The translations under genes were made by a program, and so were the position numbers. A DNA stretch of 47,665 bases from Prorocentrum cordatum (taxonomy: Eukaryota; Sar; Dinophyceae; Prorocentrales; Prorocentraceae). The stretch is from positions 12,501 to 60,165 of the forward strand of contig CAUYUJ010005599.1 of assembly GCA_963575745.1 (NCBI GenBank), given 5' to 3'. The notes beneath the pieces were generated by a model, which was not told the DNA's origin, searched no databases, and was given only the letters and a program-made list of their open reading frames with translations. Positions 1-9,968 of the stretch are shown here, one piece after another. Within the stretch, counting starts at the first letter, position 1. Each line of letters starts with the position of its first letter.

Positions 1-564
1 TGACGATGACGATGGTGCTGATTACATTGGTGATGCTGATGATGGTGCTGCTGATGATGATGATGATGCTGATGATGATGATGATGTTGCTGCTGCTGAT
101 GATGATGAGGATGATGATGATGCTGAGGATGAGGATTCGGATGACGATGCTAATGCTGATGATGGTGCTGATGCTTATGCTGATGCTGATGCTGCTGATG
201 TTGATGATTCTGAGAATGATGATGCTGCTGATGATGATGAGGCTGATGATGATGATGATGATGATGATGACGATGGTGCTGATTATATTGGTGATGCTGA
301 TGATGGTGCTGCTGATGATGATGATGCTGATGATGATGACGATGATGACCACGCCGACGACGACGCCGACGACGACATCGATGACGACGATGATGATGAT
401 GATGCTGCTACTGATGACGATGCTGATGCTGATGATGATGTTGATGATGCTGACAATGATGATGCTGCTGATGATGATGAGGCTGATGATGATGACGATG
501 ACGATGGTGCTGATTACATTGGTGATGCTGATGATGGTGCTGCTGATGATGATGATGCTGATGC

Positions 565-602
<38 letters not shown>

Positions 603-939
603 CTGCTGATGATGACCACGACGACGACGACACCGACGACGACGTCTACGACGATGATGATGCTGCTACTGATAATGATGCTGATGCTGATGCTGCTGAT
701 GAGGATGAGGATGCGGATGATGAGGATGTGTAATATGCTGCTGATCACGATTTCGCTGCTGATGATGCTGCTGATGATGATGCTGATAAGGATGATGATC
801 ATGCTGCTGACGACAATGATGATGATGATGATGATGACGACGACGATGATGATGATGATTCTGATGACGACGATGATGATCATGATGATGCGGCTGGTGA
901 TGATGCTGATGAGGATGATGATCATGCTGCTGACGACGA

Positions 940-979
<40 letters not shown>

Positions 980-994
980 GCTGATGATGATGAC

Positions 995-1040
<46 letters not shown>

Positions 1041-1066
1041 CTGTCGATGAGGATTCGAAGGAGGAG
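1..1066. repeat. (GAT)n microsatellite, degenerate
   Basis: About 1.07 kb of GAT/GCT/GAC trinucleotides. All three forward frames stay open and read as poly-Asp, poly-Met or poly-Leu, so the long open frames here are repeat translations and not proteins. It lies in the intron upstream of the first dynein exon visible in the window. Confidence 0.95.
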
Positions 1067-1607
1067 CATGATGCTGAGGAGGAGGAGGAAACGGAACGGC
1101 TGTCCACGAAGGAGAGGTCAAGGCTCTTCTGCCAGGCGGGTGTTGCGCCCATTTTGGCCCACCGGCCGACGTGGCAGAACAAGCTCTGGCAGAGCAAGAC
1201 AGCAACATAACAGCACCGGCAGCGTGAGAAATATTGGGAAGGCAACGAGACGGGGAGTCCTCCTCCCCCTTCTTCCCTGTCTTCCGCGCTCTGCGAGGGC
1301 GGTGTGGTTGGAGTGGAGGGGGGCCAGTCCCTGACTTGGGCAGATCACCCCCCTAGAACGCTGGCGGGGGCGGCGGGATGCGCGTGGGAGCGGCGGGGTG
1401 TGCGTGGGAGGGAAGAGGAAGGTGCGATACGGGGTGTGGGAAAGGAGGTGGGAGGAGCTATGAGAGAGGACTGAGGAGACGGGTGAGGAGGGGGAAGGGG
1501 AAGGGAGGGGAGGAGAGGGAACGGCAAGGGTGGAGGAGATCGGGACGATATCCAGGAAAGGAGCCAAGCCATGACCTAGAGAGCAGGGGTGAACTCATGA
1601 GGACGGA
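1067..1607. other. No recognisable gene; short orphan open segment
   Basis: Unique GC-rich sequence between two microsatellites. One plus-strand frame (1082-1210) reads a normal-looking peptide ending in WQNKLWQSKTAT and a TAA stop, but I recognise no family and see no clear splice sites. It could be an exon of unknown origin or chance. The rest (1211-1607) is purine-rich with no feature I can support. Confidence 0.4.
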
Positions 1608-1743
1608 GAGGCGGAGGAGGAGGAGGAGGAGGAGGATGAGGAGGGGGAGGTGGAGGAGAAGGGAGGTAGGGACGGATGATGGTCAAGATTAGAATGAGGA
1701 GGAGGAGGATGACGAGAAGAAGGATGATTGATGATGATTATGT

Positions 1744-1805
<62 letters not shown>

Positions 1806-2278
1806 CTGCACCTGATCATGACAATGATGATGACGATGATGATGCTACTGATGATGATGCTGATGATTCTGATCGTGATGGTGATGATACTGATGATGCT
1901 GATGTCGATGATGATGCTGATAATGATGATGGTGATGCTGATGATGCTGATGATACTGGTGACGATGATGACGACTATGACGATGGTGATGATGATGACC
2001 ATGGCGACGACGACGCAGACGACAACGTCGACGACGACGATGATGCTGCTGATGATGCTGCTGATGCGTATGATGATACTGCTGCTGATGATGACGATGA
2101 CGATGATGATGATGATGATGATGATGATGATAATGATGATGATGATGATGATTATGCCGATGCTGATGATGATGACGATGATGCTGATGATCATGATGGT
2201 GATGATACTGATGCTGCTGATGACGATGATGACGACGATGCTGCTGTTGATGATGACGATGATGATGCTGATGCTGAT

Positions 2279-2309
<31 letters not shown>

Positions 2310-2575
2310 ATGCTGATGCTGATGATGATGCTGCTGATGATGATTATGCTGATGCTGATGCTGATGCTGATGCTGATGCTGCTGATGATGCTGCTGATGA
2401 TGCTGCTGCTGATGATGATGATGATGATGATGATGCTGATGATGATGATGATGATGATGATGATGCTGATGCTGATGCTGATGCTGATGCTGATGCTGAT
2501 GCTGATGCTGATGATTATGATGTGGATGAGGAGGAGGAGGAGGAATAGGAGGAGGAGGAGGAGGTGGGGGACAGG
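1608..2575. repeat. (GGA)n then (GAT)n microsatellite block
   Basis: A GGA-rich stretch (about 1608-1705), then roughly 800 bp of GAT/GCT repeats (about 1725-2520), then GGA again. The block ends about 75 bp before the first dynein exon, so it sits next to the acceptor side of the upstream intron. Confidence 0.95.
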
Positions 2576-2650
2576 AGACGAGATTGAGCCGACTTGATGG
2601 AGGAGCGGTAACGGGGTCTCTGCCTGCTGCCACGTGCGGCCGAGGAGCAG

Positions 2651-2725
2651 CGGCTTGACGAGTCCGAGCCCAAGAAACTCTTCACGATCATGCCGGCGAT
2701 CTACGTGACCGCCACCACCGCCAGG
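2651..2725 (+). CDS. Dynein heavy chain, exon A (C-terminal domain)
   Basis: This exon encodes RLDESEPKKLFTIMPAIYVTATTAR, which contains the P-K-x-L-F-x-x-M-P motif found about 80 residues before the end of axonemal dynein heavy chains. Dynein heavy chains are the ATPase motors of cilia and flagella; this part belongs to the C-terminal domain beyond the AAA+ ring. The left edge is inferred from the AG at 2649-2650 preceding CGG; an edge a few codons further left (after GAG, about 2645) is possible. The donor follows GCCAGG and the intron starts with GA. Preceding exons are outside the window. The assignment rests on the four exons joining in frame, all in phase 0, into a protein with the family's ending. 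Confidence 0.83.
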
Positions 2726-2983
2726 GACCCTCCTCGCCCCCGTGCGTGGGTTTTGTGGGCCTTCGACGGCTGAGGGTCGATGCAAGACACAGCCGTGTGG
2801 AGGTTCTCCTCACCAGATTCGTCTTGGGCGTTCGCTTGTTTGGGGGCGATCTGTGGCGTGGATACGAGCTCGACAGTGGCTCGTCGTGTGTATAGTCGCA
2901 TGTTCTTCGGAGGGGGCCGACTGGATGGGGCATTTCTTTGTCCACGCTGCCGCTTGTTCCTTGCGCTCACCTTCTAGTCGCAG
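2726..2983 (+). other. Dynein intron 1, GA-AG, 258 bp
   Basis: The intron starts GACCCTCC and ends TCGCAG. Removing it joins ...TTAR to DLKNMG in frame, phase 0. GA and GC donors are known in dinoflagellates. The interior is unique sequence with no repeat I can identify. Small open frames inside it have no family resemblance. Confidence 0.75.
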
Positions 2984-3046
2984 GACCTCAAGAACATGGG
3001 CATAGTCTACGGCCCCAGCGGTCCGTACAACGCCGCGGTGTACAAG
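2984..3046 (+). CDS. Dynein heavy chain, exon B
   Basis: Twenty-one codons, starting DLKNMG and ending GPSGPYNAAVYK. The Tyr-Lys ending matches the dynein C-terminal pattern Y-x-C/A-P/A-V-Y-K that precedes a conserved Pro-Arg/Lys-Arg-x-Asp-Arg segment. That segment is not downstream here: the reading runs into a stop within seven codons, just before a GGA microsatellite. It is found instead at 25468. The donor is AAG followed by GAACGT. The alternative GT donor four bases later would break the frame to the next exon. The preceding acceptor is TCGCAG at 2978-2983. Confidence 0.83.
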
Positions 3047-3061
3047 GAACGTGATCCCGCT

Positions 3062-3211
3062 CTCTAGGAGGAGGAGGAGGAGGAGGAGGAGGAGGAGGAG
3101 GAGGAGGAGGAGGAGAGGAGGAGGGGATGATGAGTGGGAGACGACGGGGAGAGGAGGAGGAGGAGGAGGAGGAGGAGGAGGAGGAGGAGGAGGAGGAGGA
3201 GGAGGAGAGGC
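3062..3211. repeat. (GGA)n microsatellite
   Basis: About 150 bp of GGA/GAG repeats interrupted once near 3120-3155. It begins about 16 bp after the dynein exon B donor. The short Arg-, Gly- or Glu-rich frames are repeat translations. Confidence 0.95.
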
Positions 3212-3589
3212 AGCTCTCGATCGCTCAGTCTGCTGATCCGTTGCCTTACTTCCCCTCCTGCCTCTCGTCTGGAGACGGGCGCAAGGGTCCCTTCCGGTCG
3301 CTGCCAGCTTGGCAGGGGAGAATTTTGCCATCAAGTGCGGTTACCTATTCTTGCCTTTTCCGATGCGCCGAAGCCTTCGTTCAGCCGGCAACGAAAGGTT
3401 GCAGGATGACCATGGGGAGGGTTAGGGGAGGAGGATGGGGAGTCAACGGTGACGAAGCGTCCTGTCTGCCTGTAGGCCCGTCAAAACTGTTATGGGAACC
3501 ATTATGTGGTTTGCGTCCAGCTGCCTGCGGCAAACTCCACCACGGTGCCAGTGCAACAGCTCAGCAGACATGGAGGTTTCTTCGAGCCG
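3212..3589. other. No feature seen
   Basis: Mixed-composition intronic sequence. Several overlapping frames are open but none resembles a known protein or carries coherent domain motifs. Confidence 0.5.
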
Positions 3590-3745
3590 TTAGGGAGGCC
3601 TTTGGTGATTTGTTGGGGTCTTTGGGAGGCCTCTTGGGGGCATCTTGGGGCCCTCTTACGGCCTCTCGGGGATGTCTTGGGGGCCTCGGGTGGCCTCTCG
3701 GGGGCATGCTAGGGGTCTTGGAGGTAATCTTGGAGGGAAGAGCTC
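3590..3745 (+). repeat. CTTGG-rich dispersed repeat, fragment 1
   Basis: A run of 10-11 bp units of the form GCCTCTTGGG (for example near 3618, 3640 and 3665). This is the first of many blocks of one family in the window. It is plus-oriented here (CTTGGG on the plus strand). Frames read as Leu-Gly-Ser-Trp-rich peptides, which is a repeat artefact. Confidence 0.8.
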
Positions 3746-4079
3746 CAATCGTTATCGCCTCCATGTTCTAGGGCATTACTTCCAACATCTTCAAGGTGTT
3801 ACAATTCGGCTGGCACAGAGCGCGTGGCATAGACGACATAGCACGCGGGCAGGGGCATGCCCGCTGGCAGCAGGGTGCATCGAAGCCGTCGTTCGGAAGG
3901 AGGCCTACACAGTGACCACCCTGATATGGTTTAATTACACTCCCCTGAGGGGGCAGACATCGCCGCCCCATTTTTTTTCCCTGGAAAGGGCTCGGGCCCA
4001 GGGTTCTCTTTTAGTGTGTTTACCCCCGGTTCTGACGGCTGTAGGGCCGGCGAACTTGTTTTGCGACAAATAAGAGGTC
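3746..4079. other. No feature seen
   Basis: Intronic sequence of lower GC than its surroundings. No domain, RNA gene or repeat is recognised. Confidence 0.5.
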
Positions 4080-4530
4080 GCGTAGGGCCGGCGACATGAT
4101 TTATGAGGATGTCTCGAGCGAAGCGCTTGTTGTTCAGAATTTGTTGAGGACGTCTCGAGCGAAACCCTTGTTTTGTCTTATAGATTGTCCTCTCCTGGGG
4201 ACCTGAATTCAGAGGATCTCTCAAGTGAAATGCTTGTTTTCACGTGCCCAGGTCTTGAGGACGTCTCGAGCGAGACGCTTGGTTTCACGCCTCCTGGTTG
4301 CCCAGACAGATGTCTAGCATGAGGATTTATTGAGGATGTCTCGAACCAGAGGCTTGTTTTCACGTGTCCAGGCCGGCCAGGCTGATGCCTAGCATGAGGA
4401 TGTGTCGAGGAAGTCTCGATCGAGACGCTTGTTTGCACGTGTCCAGGTTGCCCAGGCGTATGTCTAGCATGAGGATGTGCTGAGAACGTCTTGAGCGAAA
4501 CGCGTGTTTTCACGTGTCCAGATCGCCCAG
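4080..4530 (+). repeat. About 74-bp tandem repeat
   Basis: Units contain GACGTCTCGAGCGAAACGC, then TTGTTTTCACGTGTCCAG, then a GCCCAGGC and GTCTAGCATGAGGA segment. The conserved cores start near 4260, 4335, 4409 and 4482 (spacing 74-75 bp). Shorter, more diverged units lie at about 4108, 4149 and 4214. The last unit runs directly into the larger ~412-bp repeat. Confidence 0.85.
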
Positions 4531-5460
4531 GCACAGCACAGCCTTCGGCACGGTACATCAATATCGATACCCTTAGCATTGCAGCCTGGCATGTTGCTTG
4601 GCACGTTCCGCGGAGCGTCCCATGGCGAGTCCCCCTGGCACGTCGCGCGGTGCACGTCCATTGGCTCGTTCCGTAGCGCGTCCCCTTGGCACGTCCCGCG
4701 GTGCGTGCCCATGGCACGTCCCCTGGCACGTCGCCTGGCGCGTCCCTTGGGACGTTCCGCGGCGCGTCCTCCTGGCATGTCCCCTCAGTCGAAGTAGTTT
4801 TGGGGCAGCTACCATCTGCCCAGGCAGGTCGAGCTCAAGATCAAGATCAGTTCGGTCAGGACTCGTAGCCAGGGATGACTCGATCCACAGCACTATATAG
4901 AGCACAACCGCGGCATGGCACATCGCAGTTCAGCACGGCGTAGCACAGCACAGCCCTCGGCACGGTACATCAAAATCGATACACTCAACATTGCATTTTG
5001 GCACGTTCTTTGGCGCGTTCCGTGGCGAGTCCTCCTGGCACGTCGCGCGGCGCGTCCCCTGGCACGTCCCGCGGCACGTCCATTGGCACGTTCCGTATCG
5101 CGTCCCCTTGGCACGTCCCGCGGTGCGTCCCCATGGCACGTCCCCTGGCACGTCGCCTGGCGCGTCCCTTGGGACGTTCCGCGGCGCGTCCTCTTGACAT
5201 GTCCCCTCTGTCGAAGTAGTTTTGGGGCAGCTACCATCTGCTCAGGCAGCTCGATCTTAAGATCCGGATCAGTTCGGTCAGGACTCGGATGCCAGGGAGG
5301 ACTCGATCCACAACGCCATATAGAGCACATCGCGGCATGGCACATCGCAGTTCAGCACGGCGTAGCACAGCACAACCCTCGGCACAGAACATCAAGATCG
5401 ATACATTCAGCATTGCATTTGCCCGTCGCCCAATCAGGTGTCTTTGAAACGTTGCCATGC
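4530..5460 (+). repeat. About 412-bp tandem repeat, 2.2 copies, with inner GC minisatellite
   Basis: The marker GGTACATCAA-(A/T)-ATCGATAC occurs at about 4552 and 4964, with a variant near 5386, giving spacings of about 412 and 423 bp. Each full unit includes a minisatellite of about 20 bp rich in TGGCACGTCCCGCGG (about 4600-4790 and 5010-5205), then a unique part with TTTGGGGCAGCTACCATCTG and TATAGAGCACA. Copies 1 and 2 are highly similar; copy 3 is truncated near 5430. Arg-, Ala- and Ser-rich frames on both strands are artefacts of the minisatellite. Confidence 0.88.
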
Positions 5461-6015
5461 CTTACACTTTATATCCCTTTCAGGGTTCGTGGGTCGATCA
5501 TGTTGGAACCCAGAGTTTCTCTGCGGGGGTGTCGATGGTGATCCCAGAGGTTCGAAAAAGGCTTAGAGGGCGGCGCAACGAGGGCGGCAAGAGGCTCTGA
5601 AGACGGCATGACATTGCACCACGCGTGTCGAAGTCTGGGGACGACATTGCGGTGGCATGCGCAAACGCAGAAAGAAGCACAAACAAGCCTGATATTATTT
5701 AATCGCTTCGCTCATTCCGCCGGCCCATTTCGCATCACTGTGGCTGCGTGGTGATGTGCTCGTGCCCAGGGAGAACGATGGGGCAGGTAGGACGGTCTTC
5801 GAGGAGATCTTTGGAGATGTGGCTCGCACCCTGTCGAAGAGAACCGATAGACTGCCCCAGAGAGCGCCAAGATAACTCCAGAGAGCTCCAGCAGAGTTTC
5901 GAGACGTCTATTCCGTTGCCTACGTTTTTCGTCTCTGATTCGCCGAGCATGCCCATTTCAATAGCCCTTTTTCTGGTTCAGGCTCGGCCCAGAGTGTACG
6001 GCCTGGCTGACCAGC
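5461..6015. other. No feature seen; left flank of the DIRS-like element
   Basis: Unique sequence without a recognised gene. The left boundary of the DIRS-like element should lie here or in the next few hundred bases. I do not see terminal repeats matching its right end. Confidence 0.4.
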
Positions 6016-6345
6016 GTGCTTCAGGGCGCCTCCACCGTCACAGGTTCGGTCGTCGCCGGCGCAATCGGCGGGCTGGCCGCGGGGGGCCGCTGTGACTGTC
6101 ACTGCGAGTGGGCTGCCGCCCCAGACCAGGGCCTCCTCCAGCTGCTGCAGCGGCAGCTGGACAGGTGCGGGCCGGAGCAGCTCCACGGGCAGGTTGGCCC
6201 CGCCCTGCCTCCCCCGCCGGTGGCCACCCTGGCCCTGGTCGGCGTGGGGCTCTTCTTCGGCGGCGTCGTCTTCGGCGTGGTCCTGGTGATTAGCCTCCGT
6301 CATGCAGGATGGCTGGCGTCCCGGCGAAGCGCGGCCGGAGTGGTT
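6016..6345 (+). pseudogene. Short Cys-motif membrane protein frame of element 1
   Basis: The frame starting at 6016 has a C-x-C-x-C cluster at residues 26-30 and one strong hydrophobic segment at about residues 69-94 (rich in Gly, Val, Leu and Phe). The frame continues to 6453 but the part after about 6345 looks non-coding. I associate this arrangement with the 5' region of dinoflagellate tyrosine-recombinase retroelements, from general familiarity and not from a search. The function is unknown. It overlaps the next frame by about 40 bp. Confidence 0.4.
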
Positions 6346-7602
6346 TTCTCAACTCCAGCGGGGGTCGCGGGTGATGGTGCGGTACCCACTGTGGCACGAG
6401 CGGCTTCTGGGCGTCCGCTGGGGGCCATCACAGTGGGTGGTGGCGACGCCTAGCGGCGACGTCTACGATGAGAACCTCATGGAGAGCGACGGGGTCCATC
6501 GTGTGGGCCCTCTCGGCGGCCTCGGCGCGGGCATGGCGAACGTCGAGGTCTTTAGGTTCCCCAACCTCGCTGCCGAGGAGAAGCGAGAGCTGCTCGAAGC
6601 CTGCGAGGAGTACGTCCGCGACAATGAGGGCACCTTGGTCATCGAGCCCGACGCCAGCCAGGCCCTCGTGGCGCAGCATGTGCGTCCTGCTCGTGGCGGC
6701 GCTGGTCCTGGCGCAGCAGCCGCCCCTGGCGTGGCAGGCCCCGCCGCTGCGGCCCCCCCAGGGGTCCCCGCCAGGCAGGCCTGGGTGGCTGCGGAGTCCC
6801 GCCACGGCTTCACCTCCGGCCAGGCAGTCGACCTCGCGGTTGGACAGCTTCAGGCCTCCGGCGATCGCGGGGGGCTCACGGTGCCAGGCCTGGGGCCCCT
6901 CTTCGTGGCCGCGGCGGTGTCTCTCCCCTCGGGGGCTGGCGACGGCGACCTGCGCACGCTGCCCGTGCGCTTCGACCGGAGCAACCGCCGTTTCCGCGAG
7001 TTCGGCGACGCCGGCGGTCTGCCTCCCGGAGACGGCGCAGGTGGGCTGGTCCGTGGCTGGCCCGCGGACGTGCAAGTGGCTCCTCCAGGCGATCCGCGAC
7101 GCAGGCTGGACTCCCACCCAGCGCCACTTCTGGTGGCGCAACCTGCTGCAGGTCTCGCCCAGCGACGCCGGCGTGGAGGAGCACGCCTACATCTCATAGG
7201 TGCTGGAGAGGGCTTGCGTCTTCGACCAGCTCAACGTCTCGGAGTTGGAGACGTTCGAAGTCCTCTCGAGGCGCTGCCAGCTCTGGGAGGAGCTCTACGC
7301 ACCGGAGCTCAGGGCGGCCGGGGCCGGCGAGGGGGGCGACGGCTCCTGGCTCGACGAGCGCCGCATCTTCTCGGGGAGCTCGCGGAGCAGGGGCGCGGCC
7401 CTGGTCAGCCCGGAGCTCGAGGAGCACGTGGCGGGCAAGCTCGCCCAGGAGAGCGCCATCCTCAAGGGGAAGCGCAAGGGGGGGGAGGAGAAGCGGCTCG
7501 CGCAGGGGGCTGCAGCGAGCAGTCAGGCCCCGCAGCAGCAGGGCGAGGCCCGCGGCAGTGGTGCGCGCGCGAAGGCGCGCGGCCGCGGCCGGTGAGGCCG
7601 CT
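6302..7602 (+). pseudogene. Gag-like region of element 1
   Basis: The first part, in frame from ATG at 6302, includes QWVVATPSGDVYDENL and the segment around NVEVFRFPNL. After about 6690 the meaningful reading moves to other frames: a piece with RTLPVRFDRSNRRFREF (about 6950-7005), then RTCKWLLQAIRDAGWTPTQR (about 7065-7125), a TAG stop at 7197, then ERACVFDQLNVSELETFEV and a Lys/Glu-rich tail ending in a basic stretch (RAKARGRGR) at 7595. The basic tail would fit a nucleic-acid-binding Gag protein. At least two frameshifts and one stop are needed to read it through, so it is a relic. The Gag label is inferred from position upstream of RT. Confidence 0.45.
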
Positions 7603-8268
7603 CCTGAAGCACTCTCTGCCGGCGGGCCTCTCCGGGAGAGGTCGCCGGCGCTTTTGCGCCCGCAGCCTGCGGTGGTCGGCTCGGGCACGGCGTTTGGCCC
7701 TCAGCCTCCTGACGACCGCCCTCGCGATCTGCTGCCCTTCCCGGGCGGGCGGGCCCTCGACGAGCTGCTCCTCGGCGCGGCGGGCGGCGGGCTTTCCGCA
7801 GCGGGCGAGCGGAAGGCCAGGCGGCGCCGGGGCGAGGAGGTGTGGCCCCGCGCGGGCCTGGACGCGCTGAGCGAGCTTGGCGGCGGCGGCAGGGCGTCCG
7901 GCGATGCCCAGGTGACCGCCGCCCAGGCCTCCGCGGTGCGCTCCCTGGCCAAGCTCTACGGTGGGCGCGGTCCTCGTCCGGCTGACGTTGACCCCCTAGC
8001 TGGGAGCGTGGGAGGTGCTCCAGCGTGGCGGGGCCGGCTACATCGACTCGTGTGTGGCCGACAGTTTTGATGCAACCTGCCAGCCTGGCAGGATCTCCCT
8101 GCCGCAGTCACGTGCTGGGGCTGTGCCGCTGTGCGACGTTGTCCCAGACGACTTGCAGCGCATGCTGGCAGAGGGCAGCGGCCTTCCCCGTGACCCCGCG
8201 GAGGCGCAGGCAGCGCTGCGGGCGCTCGGGCCCGCCGTGGCCCTGGATCCCGTGAGTCTGAAGGCTTC
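7603..8268 (+). pseudogene. Linker between Gag-like region and RT of element 1
   Basis: The frame 7558-8070 includes RPRDLLPFPGGRALDELL and an Ala/Arg-rich stretch; another (8015-8380) includes VVPDDLQRMLAEGSGLP. These are the usual positions of the spacer and N-terminal extension before the RT fingers. There are no catalytic motifs here. It is called part of the element because it connects Gag-like and RT frames without other features. Confidence 0.4.
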
Positions 8269-9302
8269 ATGCATGGGCGCTTCCTGGCGGAGCTCCTGGA
8301 CAAGGGCATCCTGGAGAGGGCCGCCGTCGTCAGGGAGACCTCGGAGGCCTTCTTCGTCAAGCGCAAGGATGGTTTGCTGAGGCTGATCTTTGACGCGCGT
8401 CGGAGCAACTGCCGCTTTGCCCCTCCTCCGTGCACTTCGCTGGCCAGCGGTGAGCCGCTGGCCGACCTCGAGGGCGAGCCTGGAGTGCGACTCTGGGTGG
8501 TGTCTGCCGTGCCGACATCAAGGTCTGCTTCTACCAGTGCGAGCTGCCCTCCAGCCTTCGGCCCCTCTTCGTGCCCCCGCCGATTTTGGCGCGCTACCTG
8601 CCAGCCAGGTGGCGCAAGAGGCTGGGGCTCCCAGAGGGGGGGCGTCAAGTGCGCCTTCCAGGCGCGAGTCGTGCCGATGGGCTGGTCGTGGGCTGCGCAC
8701 TTTCTCCAGAGAGCTCATGGGTACCTTGTGTCCTCGCGTGCGCCCTCGGCCCCCCGGGTGAGGGACAAGGTGCCAGCGACGCCCACCTGCGGGGGCCGTC
8801 CAAGCTCTGCTACATCGACAACCTGGCCGTGGTCTCCGACAAGGGGTGCGAGGCCGTGAACGGGATCGCCCACATGCTGACGACGCTCGAGGGCGTGGGC
8901 GTGAAGGCGCACCTGGACATCCCCGACCCGAGTTCGGGTTCGCTGGAGTTGCTGGGGTCTGAGTACGTGGCACACCGGCAGCTCTGGCGGCCCACGCCCA
9001 AGAAGTTTTGGCGAGTGGACAAGGCCCTCGAGTACGTCTTGCGGGCTGGGGCTACCCCTTCGGGCCTTGAGCTGGAACGCCTCATCGGGCACCTCGTCGC
9101 CATGATGATGCTGCGCCGAGACATGCTCTCCGTCCTCTCCGCTGTCTACCAGTTCAGTCGGAAGCTGGGGCGTCGCTGGGCGCCCCTGTGGCCCAGCGTG
9201 CGCCGCGATCTTCGCTGGGCCCGCGCCCTGCTGCCCACCGTCGTGGCCCGCTCCGACCTGCAGTGGCTGCTGGTGGTGGCCGCCTACAATGCTTCTGAGT
9301 GA
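8269..9302 (+). pseudogene. Reverse transcriptase of element 1 (DIRS-like)
   Basis: The RT palm is spread over two frames. The fingers segment AFFVKRKDGLLRLIFDARRS is at about 8347-8406. Motif A, ADIKVCFYQCELP, is at about 8511-8550, with its Asp at 8514. The segment VVPMGWSWAAHF at about 8670-8705 precedes the catalytic turn. Motif C reads YIDN at 8811-8822, where the second Asp of Y-x-D-D is Asn. Downstream are ELLGSEYVAHR and a long helical segment to 9299. The reading alternates between frames at about 8490-8510, 8630 and 8730-8760. The domain ends at an in-frame TGA (9300-9302), where related proteins would continue into RNase H. Confidence 0.8.
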
Positions 9303-9813
9303 GGGCTGGGCGTCGCCGAGAGTCTGTGGGGCAGCGCGGATGTGGGCCGCGTGGGACGACTGCGCGAGCGCGCTAGTTTCCGTTGCCTCCTCGCCGCGGC
9401 AGGGGTCCGCCACCGCGAGCACGCTTCGCATGATGGGGAGGAGGTTTCGAGGCTGCCCGACGCGGCGGCCCCACTCTTCGGGAGGCGCGCTCGCTTCCAG
9501 GAGGTGCCTCTCGAGCTGCTGCTGGGCGATGGGTGGGCCGCAGTGGCCTCCCGCGCCTTCCGCCGGCCAGATTCAATTCACAACCTCGAGGCAGCGGCCC
9601 TCACCTGGTGCGTGCGACGCACAGTGCGCTCCCTCCATCGTCATCACAGTCGTGCTCTCTACATTGGAGACAACGTGTCGGTCGCTTGCGCTGCCTCCAG
9701 GGGAGAGCTGCCGTCTTCTCGCTCATCACTGCCTGCCGGGGGTGGGCCGCCAATCACATTGCCGCCGACGTCCGCCCCTCCTTCCGCTGGTGCCCCTCGG
9801 AGCTGAACCCTAG
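9303..9813 (+). pseudogene. RNase H-like region of element 1
   Basis: In the frame of the upstream RT the sequence continues after the TGA as GLGVAESLWG, a typical start of the RNase H fold after the Asp-Ala-Ser segment (NASE, about 9288-9299). The segment SIHNLEAAALTWCVRR follows at 9573, then RALYIGDNVSVACAASRG to about 9705. The Glu in NLE and the Asp in GDN are plausible catalytic acidic residues. It is broken from RT by one stop codon only. It degrades the RNA of the RNA-DNA hybrid in an active element. Confidence 0.65.
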
Positions 9814-9968
9814 CGACTCGGCCTCGAGGCGAGGGCTTCGGGCGCCGGGCGCGCGGCCCGCGCCCGCGGGGGGCCATGGAGGCGCGTCGCCTCGCCTCCG
9901 CGCTGGCCGGCCATGCCCCCGCCGAGGCCCCGCCGCGCACGGCCCATCGGTAGAGGAGTCGCTCTCCA

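Noticed and set aside
1082-1210. Upstream dynein exon
   Set aside because: The peptide does not resemble the dynein segment that should precede exon A (the glycine-rich loop before the P-K-x-L-F motif). Left unassigned.
6-1334. 442-codon Met/Leu-rich plus frame and similar poly-Asp frames at 1676-2597
   Set aside because: Translations of GAT microsatellites. All frames are open and no non-repeat protein sequence is included.
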